DNA of 64,000 nucleotides from Eurosta solidaginis (Eukaryota > Arthropoda > Insecta > Diptera > Tephritidae), in NCBI RefSeq assembly GCF_040869045.1, contig NC_090319.1:286537693-286601692 (forward strand), given 5' to 3'. The translations under genes and the position numbers were made by a program. Each line of letters opens with the position of its first letter. The stretch's first letter is position 1. Positions 31,762-43,632 of the stretch are shown piece after piece. The notes under the pieces are model-generated. The model searched no databases, was not told the DNA's origin, and worked only from the letters and a program-made list of their open reading frames with translations.

Positions 31762-32850
31762 ATGGTTAATAATTTCAAAAAATACTGGGTGGGTAAGAAT
31801 TCTAAAAGAGAATTTTATAAAACGAAGCTTGATACTGATTTGCCGGTTAAAAATCTGTGGCAAAATTTAAGATCCCTAGGTATCGGGGCAAAAATTAATT
31901 CAGAATACGATTTAAATCCAGATGATATAAACAATTTCCTTTTACAGTCATGCAAAACAAAAAATTACGGGAACTTCAAGATTGATGAAAATTTACTTCA
32001 TACACCAGAAAATGAATTTCAGTTCAATGCAGTAACAGAGGTCGAGGTCATGAGAAGTATGATTGCAATTAAATTGAATGCAGTTGGTGAGGATGGTAAT
32101 AGTCTTAGGTTTTTGAAACTAATTTTTCAATTACAACGTCAACCTTTCCCGATGCTTGGAAAATAGCAAAAGTCATTCCTGTTGCTAAAAAACCGTCGGC
32201 TGCTGTCTCAACAGATTATCGTTCCATAAGTATATTGCCAGTTTTGTCAAAAATCTGGGAGAAATTAGCGGCTGCTGAGTGGATTTCAGTCTGGTTACAG
32301 AGACTTCCATAGTTGTAATACTATCATGCTCAAAATTATTGAAGATATCCGCCCAGTCTATGACAGAGGTGAATTAACTGTGCTGGTGCTTTTGGATTTT
32401 TCTAAAACTTTCGACCAGTGGATCACTCTATTCTTTTACTAAAATTAAGTAAATACTACGGATTCTCTGATAGTTCCGTAAGATTGCTTGAAAGTTATCT
32501 TAGAGGTCGCTTGCAGAAAGTAGTGGTTGGAACTAGTTGCTCGGAGATGAAAGGTCTTGATTCGGAGGTGCCACAGGGATGCATTCTCGGTCCAATTCTG
32601 TTTTCTGTTTTTATTAATGATATGTCTAATATTTTCAAGAGCGTATCGATACACCTGTGTGCTGATGATGCTCAAGTATATCTTTCTCGCCCGATTGGCC
32701 TATCAGAGGATCTGGTGTGCAGAATGAATGAAGACCTCCAGCGCATATCTTCATGGGCAAATGACAATAAATTAAATCTAAATGCTTCTAAGACCAAGGC
32801 TATGTGTTTGACGTATTCCCCGCAGGTAGTTACGCCTTACCTACTTTATC
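31762..32850 (+). pseudogene. Jockey-type LINE reverse transcriptase relic
   Basis: Frame 1 (31762-32166) covers the region before the palm (LWQNLRSLGIGAKIN, TEVEVMRSM). A middle stretch reads KVIPVAKK..., DYRSISILPVLSKIWEK across frame breaks and a small deletion near 32270. Frame 2 (32418-32951) has the palm: VPQGCILGPILFSVFINDM and CADDAQVYLS, where the catalytic box is CADD instead of YADD or FADD, then LNASKTKAM. The VPQG...GPILF wording is Jockey-like. Endonuclease is missing upstream and thumb downstream. Confidence 0.85.
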
Positions 32851-33713
32851 CTTACAAGGCATTGCTATCTCCTATCACATCGGACATCAAAGACAGTTTC
32901 TTTCCAATGGGAGGGAGTTCTAAAAACGCGGAATTTTATACTTGCTCTTAAATAGAACAAGCCTCGTTTTGTCCTCACAAATAAGTCCACCTAGTCATAG
33001 TCTCCAGATAGCCCTAATAATAAAAGCGCAAGTTTGGTCAGAAATTAACCCCTCACCAATGTTTGATAATGCATTCAGCCATAGTCCCATCGACTCCTTA
33101 TCCAACCAGAACCTTTTCAAATGCCCAAGTCAGGGCTTTGAAAAATATCCTTTTAATACCTATATTCGAGAAATTGGCAAAAGTATTTGAGAAAAGGAAA
33201 AATGTATTGAAGAAAAAACATTTTAATTGAGAAATGGGCAGAAATAGCAAAGATGAAAAGTATTTGAAAAATGGTCAAATGTTATTGCGAATTCAGCAAA
33301 TGAAATTGAGAGAACAGCGAAAAGGTGTCTCAAGAATTCGAATTAATTTTTGATGTGTGAGAATAGTTTTCGAAAAATAAAAAACGTTCAAAAACAAATA
33401 CGAATTTTAAGAGGCTTCCAACATGTATTTTATTAGAATAAAATTAATTGCGCTACGACTCTGCATACTAAAAAAAATTCCGAAAACTCTTATTAAAAAA
33501 GTCGAAATTTTTTTTAAATTTTCTTGAATTTTTTCGAAAGTATTTTTGAAATTGTTTTGCATAGTTTCAGTTGCACAATTCAGTAATTCTTATTCTATTT
33601 TCGTTTTTGTGAAAAGTTGCTACATTCTTTTCCTTCGAAGGTGCCTCTAGCGCTTAGGATAGCTCTGCTGCACCTAAAGTTCCTTAGAAAGAAAAATAAC
33701 AAAAATTAAAAAA
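32851..33713. other. Anonymous DNA
   Basis: No supported gene. A-rich sequence with repeated GAGAAA/AAAAGTATTTGA words at 33180-33330. Confidence 0.4.
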
Positions 33714-34624
33714 CAAGTAAGGAAGTCTAAGTTCGAGTGAAACCGAACAATACATACACAGCTGTACACTTGAAATGCTGTTGTTGTTTGTGTTGTGTGC
33801 TTATTAGTGTTACAAGGCTGCGCAATAATACATATACATATGGTTCTATTCTCAACTAATTTTTCTTCGAGTTATGGCTCCCGAAACATAGAAAATTGCT
33901 TAGTCATAAAAGGGGCGGTGCCACGCCTATTTTTTTTTAATTTGAAGTTTTTGCTATTTATTGTTATAAAACCACTTGGGAAATAAAATACCATTGATAT
34001 AAAGCTCTTTTTTGCAAAGAAATAGCTTATTTTATTCGTCCACGGCTCTTTTAAAAATCTTTTATATAAAAAAGGGCGTGGTCCTTAACCGATTTCGTTA
34101 ATTTTTCTTCAAAGCATTCCCTTTAGTAAAGGCAACCTCACTGCCGAATTTTGTTACGATAGGTTTAACAATTTCTGATTTATGATTAATAATATTTGTA
34201 AAATTGATTTTAGAAAATGTTGTCAAATTTTTATCAGGAGTCTCAATATCAGCCCAAACGTAAAATTTCAACACTCTCGGTGTATTAGTTACTAAATAAT
34301 CCGGTTTTTTGTGTTTCCCAAAATTTTATATATATAAAAACTGGGCGTGGTTATCATCCGTTTTCGCTCATTTTCAATACCAATCTATCAGTCCAGATAA
34401 GCTCATGTAACAAATTTGGTGAAGTTATCTCAATATTTACTCAAGTTATCGTGTTAACGGACAGACGGACGGACGGACATGGCTCAATCAAATTTTTTTT
34501 CGATACTGATGATTTTGATATATGGAAGTCTATATCTATCTCGATTCCTTTATACCTGTACAACCAACCGTTATACAATCAAAGTTATAATACCCTGTGT
34601 ACAAGTACAGCTGGGTATAAAAAA
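33714..34624 (-). mobile_element. HINE-like element, short complete copy
   Basis: Left end CAAGTAAGGAAGTCTAAG with a decayed hairpin GTTCGAGTGAAACCGAAC; right end ACAAGTACAGCTGGGTATAAAA. One 307-bp unit plus the terminal module. The right end folds as ATACCC/GGGTAT. Confidence 0.85.
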
Positions 34625-36448
34625 ATATAGCACAGTTCATGATACAAAAAAGAAGTTAGTTCCACTCAAAATTTTTTGACGTATTTGGGGATTTTTGAAG
34701 TTTCATAATGTTTGTTGTTTTGTTAGAAGCGTTGCCATACCATTACCGTTTAAGGCGAAACTGTGGTTTTTCGGGACGAAAATGTCCTTCAGTATAAAAA
34801 CGCAATGGTCATCTGAGACAATATTAATATGCTTTGGGAAGATATTTGTGCATAAATATCGATTGAGAATACAGTAAAACATGCAATTTTATTGAAAAAT
34901 AGTGGATAATGACCCGTATCATGGCAGCTTGACCCCTACGCAGAAAAAGATCCTGTTCTTCTAGCACGGCCCTATTATAATGCCTCTACAGTAGATATTT
35001 CTCAAAGCATGTTGAGAAAAAGTGTACCTCCAAAGTCTGCAGTGAGTGGTAGGTGTTTGATTTGTTACGTTTGTGGGACGCCACATCCATGTCAATGCTA
35101 AAAGGGCACAGAATGTGTATAGGTGGAGTTTGCCCCAAGGTGCCCCCTGGTAGAACGGGCAAAAGAACTCTCATAACTAATGGCTAACCTGCCATTCCCT
35201 CCTCGAGAGCTACGCTTGAATTATACAATAAATAAAAATGTGGACATGTAGCCAATTTATCACCATACAATTTCATAAAAATTGCATTTAAGTACGCTGA
35301 ACTCTTTAGAAATTGCGGTGTCGGTTTATAAGGACCTCCTTGGGCAATCAATTGACAAACGTGTATGTATTGTCAACATATTCTGAGCAAACGTACGGAC
35401 ATTTAAGAAGGATATATTCCCTTGCTTTGTATACTTCGATCCATGTTCCACCACAGCAATTTTCGCGAGTTTGAAAAACTTATTAAAACCCATCTTTTCT
35501 AGGCTGATATTTCGTATTAAAATATTTCCAACGCATGCGGCTGATTTTTTTTTTACTTTTTTATTTAAAATAACTATGAAAGTAATTTAGTCGTATCCGT
35601 TAATATGAAATCCACCAAAATTACAAAAATTCGTAACATTTTTCAATCTGGTAGCTTGGTTTTGGTGAAATTGTCATTGTCCCCGCAAAAGTCAATTGAC
35701 TAACGTCACTCTAAATGGAACTACCTCCATTTTTTGTATCATGGCCCAGTTACTGTTTATCATAGCAGGTTTCAACCATTAAACCTTCACAATTTGAATG
35801 CAATTTACCTGCTGCGACTGGCACCATAAAATACATCAATAAATGAAAATATATATGTATCACCATTTGAAAACACCGAACCACTTTGTTATTTAATATT
35901 TCCTTAGAGCCTCTTGAGCCATCTTATATGTAGCTCTGGGAATCATTATTTAAATTGTCAACATTTCATAAGTTTTGCTTTTTCATTACTTACATTAATT
36001 ATTACTTGTTCGGTGCGACGTCAATCAATTTCGTTTCTACCACAGTTACCTGCAGTCCAAATGGAACGGTGACTTAAATTATTTAAATTTAATTGATTAG
36101 ACTGGCAAACAACATTTTTTTGAAAAAGACTTATTTAAAAAAAATTTTAGTGGCTTAAAGAATGCATAAATATTAACAATTTTCGATATCCGAAAATCTG
36201 GGTGGTCTTTTTGTACTGGGCTATTTATGGTACATAATTTTGATGGTAATGGCAAAATAGTAAAATTATGTTCAAAATAAGCTTCTGCCATTTTATTAGC
36301 ATTTACAAAATGCTCCAGTTTTCAGCAGTCGGTGTATAGCATTTCCAGATCAAATATTTATAAATTTTTTAAAACCAATTGTAACTTTTCTCAAGTCACA
36401 GGAATCTTTTTTCAAACCATATTAATCTTTTTTACTTCAAATGAATTT
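34625..36448. other. Anonymous DNA
   Basis: About 1.8 kb with no supported gene or inverted ends. Short frames lack recognisable domains. It may be host intergenic or intronic sequence. Confidence 0.45.
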
Positions 36449-39071
36449 TTATACTCAGTTGAGCAGAGCTCACAGAGTATATTAAGTTTGATTGGATAAC
36501 GGTTGGTGGTACAGGTATAAAGGAATCGAGATAGATATAGACTTCCATATATCAAAATCATCAGGATCGAAAAAAAATTTGATTGAACCATGTCCGTCCG
36601 TCCGTCCGTCCGTTAACACGATAACTTGAGTAAATTTTGAGGTATCTTGATGAAATTTGGTATGTAGGTTCCTGAGCACTCATCTCAGATCGCTATTTAA
36701 AATTAACGATATCGGACTATAACCACGCCCACTTTTTCGATATCGAAAATTTCGAAAAACAGAAAAAGTGCGATAATTCATTACCAAAGACAGATAAAGC
36801 GATGAAACTTGGTAGGTGGGTTGAACTTATGAAGCAGAATAGAAAATTAGTAAAATTTTGGACAATGGGCGTAGCACCGCCCACTTTTAAAAGAAGGTAA
36901 TTTAAAACTTTTGCAAGCTGTAATTTGGCAGTCGTTGAAGATATCATGATGAAATTTTGCAGGAATCTTACTCCTATTACTATATGTACGCTTAATAAAA
37001 ATTAGCAAAATCGGAGAAGGACCACGCCCACTTTTTTAAAGTAAAATTTTAACAAAAAATTTAATATCTTTACAGTAAATAAGTAAATTATGTCAACATT
37101 CAACTCCAGTAATGATATGGTACAACAAAATACAAAAATAAAAGAAAATTTCAAAATGGGCGTGGCTCCGCCCTTTTAGGACACTTCTAATGCCGCAAGT
37201 TGAACAAAAATTTACCAATCCTTTTGAAATTTGGTAGGGGCATAGATTTTATGACGTTAACTGTTTTCTCTGAAAATGGGCGAAATCGGTTGAAGCCACG
37301 CCGAGTTTTTATACACAGTCGTCCGTCTGCCCTTCCGCATGGCCGTTAACACGATAACTAGAGCAAAAATCGGCATATCTTTACTGAACTTAGTTCACGT
37401 ACTTATCTGAACTTTATCTTGGTATAAAAAATGAACGAAATCCGACTATGACCACGTCCACTTTTTCGATATCGAAAATTACGAAAAATGAAAAAAATGC
37501 CATAATTCTATACCAAATACGAAAAAAGGGATGAAACATGGTAATTGGATTGGTTTATTGACGCGAAATATAACTTTAGAAAAAACTTTGTAAAATGGTT
37601 GTGACACCTACCATATTAAGTAGAAGAAAATGAAAAAGTTCTGCAGGGCGAAATCAAAAGACCTTGGAGTCTTGGCAGGAATACTGTTCGTGGTATGGCA
37701 TATATAAATAAATTAGCGGTACCCGACAGAAGATGTTCTGGGTCACCCTGGTCCACATTTTGGTCGATATCTGGAAAACGCCTTCACATATACAACTACC
37801 ACCACTCTCTTTTAAAACTCTCATTAATACCTTTAATTTGATACCAATATCGTACAAACACATTCTAGAGTCACCCCTGGTCCACCTTTATGGCGATATC
37901 TCGAAAAGGCGCCCACCTATAGGACTAAGCCCCACGCCCTTTTAAAATACTCATTAACACCTTTCATTTGATACCCATATCGTACAAACAAAGTCTAAGT
38001 TGCGATACCTCGAAAAGGCGTCCACCTATAGAACTAAGGCCCACTCCCTTTTAAAGTACTTATTAACACCTTTCTTTTGATACCCATATTGTACAAACGC
38101 ATTCTAAAGTCACCCCTGGTCCACCTTTATGGCGATACCTATACAACTACCACCACTCCCTTTTAAAACCCTCATTAATACCTTTAATTTTATACCCATA
38201 TCGTACAAACACATTCTAGAGTCACCCCTGGTCCACCTTTATGGCGATATTTCGAAACGGCTTCCACCTATAGAACTAAGGCCCACTCCCTTTTAAAATA
38301 CTCATTAACACCTTTCGTTTCATACCCATATTGTACAAACGCAGTCTAGAGTCACCCCTGGTCCACCTTTATGGCGATATCTCGAAAAGGCGCCCACCTA
38401 TAGGACTAAGCCCCACGCCCTTTTAAAATACTCATTAACACCTTTCATTTGATACCCATATCGTACAAACAAAGTCTAAGTTGCGATACCTCGAAAAGGC
38501 GTCCACCTATAGAACTAAGGCCCACTCCCTTTTAAAGTACTTATTAACACCTTTCTTTTGATACCCATATTGTACAAACGCATTCTAAAGTCACCCCTGG
38601 TCCACCTTTATGGCGATACCTATACAACTACCACCACTCCCTTTTAAAACCCTCATTAATACCTTTAATTTGATACCCATATCGTACAAACAAATTCTAG
38701 TGTCACGCCTGGTCCACCTTTATGGCGATATCTCGAAACGGCGTCCACCTATGGAACTAAGGATTACTTCCTTTTAAAATACTCATTAATACCTTTAATT
38801 TGATACCCATATCGTACAAACAAATTCTAGAGTCAACCCTGATCCACCTTTATGGCGATATCCCTAAATGGCGTCCACCTATAGAACAATGGCCCACTCC
38901 TTCATAAAAAACTCTTTAGTGCCTTTCATTTGATAGACATGTTATACAAACACATTCCAGGGTTACCCTAGGTTCATTTTCCTTCATGGTGATTTTCCCT
39001 TATGTCGTCACCATAGCTCTCAACTGAGTATGTAATGTTCGGTTACACCCGAACTTAACCTTCTTTACTTG
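36449..39071 (+). mobile_element. HINE-like element with minisatellite
   Basis: Starts TTATACTCAGTTGAGCAGAG and ends CTTTACTTG before TTTT. Same module order as 18381-21231. The minisatellite (37735-38940) contains a larger 481-bp duplication. Confidence 0.86.
37910..38872 (+). repeat. 481-bp higher-order repeat within the minisatellite
   Basis: The block GCCCACCTATAGGACTAAGC...GCGATACCTATACAACTACC starting at 37911 recurs at 38392, including the same rare shortened unit (AAAGTCTAAGTTGCGATACC at 37990 and 38471). A recent duplication of several subunits together. Confidence 0.85.
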
Positions 39072-39234
39072 TTTTATTTCTGATTCAACTTTTTTGTATG
39101 AATTAGGCGGGGGTTGCCCTTATTGCTTTTAAATGTTTGAAAACATTTATTTGAAGGAATTTTTAATTTTATAATTTATTTAATAATTTGGGAAAAATTT
39201 AAACAACGTGACATAAGGGCGGAAAATTTTTCCC

Positions 39235-39640
39235 AAATTTTCAAAAAAACTTGTTTTATTTCGAATGAAACTTTTCTCAAACCAAATTAAACTTTTTTAT
39301 TTCAAATGAAACTTTTTTAATATCTAAATGAAAATTTTTTATTTCAAATTAAACTTTTTAATTTAAAATGATACTTTTTTTATTTCAAATTGAACTTTTT
39401 AATTTGAAAGGAAAGTTTTTTTTTTTTCAAACGAGACTTTTTTCAAATCAAATTAAAAATTTTTATTTCAAATGATACTTTTTTTTATTTCAAATTAAAC
39501 TTTTTTATTTCAAATGAAACTTTTTCAAATTAAACTATTTTTATTTCAAATTAAACTTTTTTATTTCAAATTGAAGTTTTTATTTCAAATGAAAGTTTTT
39601 TTCTAATTAAACTTTTTTAATTGAAACCTCTAACCGAATC
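39235..39640. repeat. AT-rich ~20-25 bp tandem repeat
   Basis: Variants of ACTTTTTTATTTCAAATGAA follow each other about 17 times with irregular length. A related short run (AAAGTTTCATTTGA) is at 40452-40500 on the other strand. Confidence 0.75.
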
Positions 39641-39984
39641 CCAAGTTGTTCAATGTTTTCACTTAATTATGTCAACTTAATCACAAAGTATTGGCCCAGC
39701 ATGGAAAAAAAAATATCATGGATGAAATGTGTTTTTATTTTAACGTTTTACTGTAAACTCATGTAATCCAAAATTTTAATTTTTCCAGATTTTAAGATTT
39801 CCCACAACGCGGAATGCTCCCAGGGACTGGTCTTTGAATTAAATTTTCATATTGAAACTGTATGAAAAAATAAAGCTTTGTTTGCGTTTTCCCAACAAAT
39901 TAAATTTTAAATTACATCGATTTTCAATAAAAATGTCGCAAATCGCCCATATCATCTTAAAACTTTTTTGAGTATCCTTCATAA

Positions 39985-40360
39985 GAGGATCGACTGTTAT
40001 TTCGGCTGCCAGTTCGAAAACGCGCCATATCAGAATCCGTTTTTTAAAACGCCCCATCACAGGATTTACTTCAAAAATGACCTATCTCAGAATTCGATGC
40101 AAGAACGCGGTACCTCAGAATTTTTTCATAATCGCCCTATCTCATGTCAGAATGTATTTATTTTATGCTCAGATTTAAAGAAATTTTGACGTAAATTTTT
40201 AGGCAGGAGTTTTTAGAATAAAAGTGTGAAACAAGACCTTTCTCAAACAAAATCTGAAGTAAAGCTTTTTTGGAAGTCTTTTAAGATTGTCCGTTTTCGA
40301 ATCGACAGCCGAGATAGGGTGATATTCCACTGCTAAGACGATATGTGAACTTAAAACTGT
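39985..40360. mobile_element. MITE-like repeat with degenerate CCTATCTCAGAATT units, copy 1
   Basis: Left GGCTGCCAGTTCGAAAACG and right complement GGCTGTCGATTCGAAAACG are inverted. Beyond it the right side continues as AGCAGTGGAATATCACC on the complement. Between them, phrases like AACGCGCCATATCAGAATC and ATGACCTATCTCAGAATTC recur at about 30-45 bp. The same phrases occur at 46985-47325. Confidence 0.5.
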
Positions 40361-40593
40361 ACAATTTTAATAGCACATTAGTTTTTGGGTGCAAAAGCAT
40401 GGTTCAAAACCTCTAGAACTCATAAGCCGAACAATTTTTTTCAGTTGATGTGAAAAAAGTTTCATTTGACATCAAAAAACTTTCGTTTGACCTGAAAATA
40501 CTTTATGTATTATTATTGTATATTTCTCGATTGCTCCGGGTCGAGATTTGAAAGTTGGGATTCTGAAGCGCACCTCACATGCAGACATACTTA

Positions 40594-40958
40594 AAAATAA
40601 ATAAATGTAAGGCGCGATAGCCTTCGAAAGATTGTAGGGCGAGCTTCTCTTCCAATTTGCATCGTGCCTCTTTTAATTTTTCCTACAAATTGGCGGTACC
40701 GGGCCTAAATGTTTCATGCCGACTCCGAACGGCATATGCAAGGCAGATGAATTTTCACTGAGAAGCTTTTTATGGCAGAAATACACTCGGAGTGGTTGCC
40801 AAATCACTGACGAGGTGCGGCCCCGCTAAAAAAACTTTTTTATAGTTGGAAAAACTTTTCTCTAAATTTTCGATTTTGTTTTGCCCGGGGTGTGAACCCA
40901 GGATCTTCGGAGTGGTAGGCGGAGCACGCTACCACTACACCACGGCGGTGGCCGCCAA
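40594..40958 (-). mobile_element. tRNA-derived SINE, full length with 13-bp TSD
   Basis: Flanked by GCAGACATACTTA at 40581-40593 and 40959-40971. On the minus strand: GGCGGCCACCGCCGTGGTG, TAGTGGTAGCGTGCTCCGCC, B box GGTTCACACCC, GGGCAAAAC, the CACTCCGAGTGTATTTCTGCC core, GCCAATTTGTAGG and GCGCCTTACATTTATTT. It is clearly the family of 63417-63777. Confidence 0.93.
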
Positions 40959-40971
40959 GCAGACATACTTA

Positions 40972-41639
40972 TATACGTCCAAAACATCTTGACAACTGAT
41001 GAGACAAAAGATGACTGATTTGTTCTTTAATTTGAAATGAAAATTACAGACATTTTTTCTCATTACAAAGGATGTTTGTTTGCACTCACACAAATAAGTT
41101 TGCAAGTTTTTCGAACTTTTTGTATTAGTTTTGTATATTATCCTAGACAAACAGCTAACCTAGCTATGATGCCAATATTTGGCATTAGGCCAACTTCTAT
41201 ATTTGCAACCCAAACACCCGCAATTGTGAGCATCTCTTACCAAATAAGTAATATGTAAAAAAGGAAATCAGTCCAAGTTTTCTCTGCATCTATAGTAGAT
41301 AAATACAGTATTTTGTGAGGAGTGTGCAAATCTACACGTCACAACTAAACTATGCTGCCACAGCAAGCTTCAAACTTTTCGCCAATTCCTTTATTTTTTT
41401 CACTTTCCATTTTGTTTGTATATTGGATTCAGTCACTTGAAAACTTTGTATACTTAGCTGTGCGTAGTGTAAATATATCTTATTTTTTAAGGAAAATGAC
41501 TTTTCGTTTCACCTTGCGAGACCTTTAAGTCATTCGTCGTTTGTTTTAGGAAGCTTTACAAGCCAATTCGATGTTTATATTCGCATTAGGTTGCATGCCT
41601 CGGAGCTCCAAAAATATGCTTATCTCTGAGGCTGATGAG
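40972..41639. other. Anonymous DNA
   Basis: No supported gene or repeat seen. Confidence 0.4.
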
Positions 41640-42060
41640 CAAAGACCGCGCTACCCAAAGTGGTATAAAAGGTGGAGTCATTTCTTGAGAACAAACGGTC
41701 CGACTTGGCTGCATACTTTGGCATAGAAGAAGCCTTCAATATTATACGGTTCGAAGCCATATAATATGACCTCACTACCATGGTGTTCATTGCCGTATTG
41801 TGAACTGGATATGATGGGCTATGTTACCTAGAATGATAAGCGCTAAGCAGGGAGCTAGTGAGGTCACATCACAATAATGCAAGAAGACTTATTAGGGCAG
41901 TGTCCTGTCATCATTGCTCTCCGTTATAAACAGCATGTTGTCAGCGTGATCGTGCTGGTATTATTGAGGAAGGTGAATGGGTAAGCGGATACTGTCGTGC
42001 GTACTGTTAACCCCTCAAAGAAAGAGCTAGGAATTTTCACCACACCCTCCACCTCTGCGA
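41640..42060 (+). pseudogene. LINE reverse transcriptase relic (same group as 5155-8933)
   Basis: In one plus frame DLAAYFGIEEAFNIIRFEAI corresponds to FLDIEGAFNNV...AI of the LINE at 5155. About 300 bp further, TVNPSKKELGIFTT corresponds to its VNPGKTDLVLFTRR. The YADD segment between them is deleted and stops are frequent. Very old. Confidence 0.6.
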
Positions 42061-42444
42061 GTCGCTGAGGGCTGGATAAGCAACACCAATAATTTATGGA
42101 CTCGATTTAAGTACCGACTATCATACTACAAAACACCGATCTGAAGACAAATAAATTGGATACATTCAGATAAGTAACAACACTCACCGGGCGTTGGACA
42201 ATTGGTGCTCATATGATACGGATATCATTGGAACACAATACCTCATGTCGCATCTGTTATCTTCCTGAAACCGTAGAGTGCCTATTCCGGTTCATATCGA
42301 AGTGGAATTGAGTTTTATGAAATTCACTTATCGTAGAGCCTCCCAAAACTTAATAATATCGTGCCTGATGAGCAGCATCTCAAGTGTTTAAACGAACTGA
42401 AAAGTCGAGCCATACAATATAGCCCTTAAATGATAAGAATTTAA

Positions 42445-42830
42445 ATTGAGTAGGCAATTGAAAAGTGAAGTGTCCTCGACGAACAAAAATCACGCTCTAT
42501 AAGTCTCTTATAATACCTGTCCTGATGTACGGCTGAGAATCATGGACGGCGTTGAAAGAAAATCACATGGGCTTGAAGTGATGGAGAGGAAAGTTCTTAG
42601 GAAGAGTTATGGTCCTGTCCTTGTTGCCATATGTGTGTATCGATGAAGGCCTAATGATGAGATGTTTAAGTTTTACACAAATGTGACTTGGCCACGTTTT
42701 CTTATTGGTATTGGTATTTGGAATCAAAAGTAGGGGGAACCCCGACTGAACTAGACAAAAAAGAAGCAGATGAAGGAGGACTTTAACTCCCTTTATGCTC
42801 CCAATTGGCGCTAGTTATCACGAAGCCGGA
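42445..42830 (+). pseudogene. RTE-like LINE C-terminal relic
   Basis: Starts RQLKSEVSSTNKNHAL-like after a shift, then LYKSLIIPVLMYG and MERKVLRKSYGPV, GLMMRCLSF..., LCSQLALV-like ends. The order matches 55830-56270. Degraded by indels and stops; no AAGT tail remains. Confidence 0.65.
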
Positions 42831-42899
42831 CAACTTTAGTGACTGATTACTACGAGCTGTCTTCTTATGTCCGTAGAACACCACCTTCACAGTGGAGCG

Positions 42900-43415
42900 C
42901 GAAATTAAATGCTGAACAAACAGTTTCCATCCCACAGCATCCCAAAAGCCGTCTGATCGAAGAGGTCAAGCCTCCTAGGGGCTTAAGAAGTCAACTCCGC
43001 AATACGAAATACGGCACCTGAGAACACAGATATAGAAGAAAGACATAAACAGGTCCTAAGTGTTATCCACAAAAAGGCGTCGGATCTGTATGCCAGGAAT
43101 TGGCCGGCGAACCCCGTGGAAGATTAAAATAAAGGGAGACACACGCCAGTCAAGCTCAACTTCGATCGGGATACAGTAACAGATTAAACTGTTACCTATC
43201 CAAAATCCAGTTCTGCTGGCAACCTGTCCCCACCTGACACCAACCATATTATCAATTGCAATGGGGAACCAACGTCTGTTACAACCCTCTCACTCTAGTT
43301 AGTACTGTTAAAACTGTAATTTTCTTCCAACTCTCGTTAGGGGAAATTGATGACAATTTTTGAGGGACGCACATTTTGAATGGGGCCAAGCACTGCTACA
43401 ACAACAACAACAGAA
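42900..43415 (+). mobile_element. LINE 3'-end relic with (ACA)n tail
   Basis: One frame reads AQLRSGYSNRLNCYLSKIQ, then after shifts HxTNHIINCNGEPTS-like and GEIDDNF, followed by GCCAAGCACTGCTACAACAACAACAACAG. I recognise these as the Cys/His-tailed C-terminus and 3' UTR of a common tephritid LINE. The (ACA)n tail is like the complement of 24281-24300. Confidence 0.6.
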
Positions 43416-43429
43416 TTCTGTTAATATTT

Positions 43430-43632
43430 GCAACGGATTTTGATTTACGGCTTGTTAAACTTTCAATTTCTCTTCTTCTAAATGTGGGTACTTCCACGCC
43501 TATGTTCCAAAATTTTTTGGAATTTATGTTTTGCGTCGTAAAATCAATCCACCTAAAAAATTTCGTTAGCTTAGCGGTATTCGTTTTTGAATTACCTCAT
43601 ATTTACCATTTTTCGAAATTCTCGATATCGAA
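43430..43632 (-). mobile_element. HINE-like fragment cut by a second HINE
   Basis: CTTCTTCTAAATGTGGGTACTTCC...TTTTGCGTCGTAAAATCAATCC...CGAAATTCTCGATATCGA matches the internal modules of other copies. It stops exactly where CAAGTAAGG of the next copy begins. Confidence 0.7.

Noticed and set aside
40584..40600. ATAAATAAAT as an independent microsatellite
   Set aside because: It is the 3' tail of the minus-strand SINE, directly next to its TSD.
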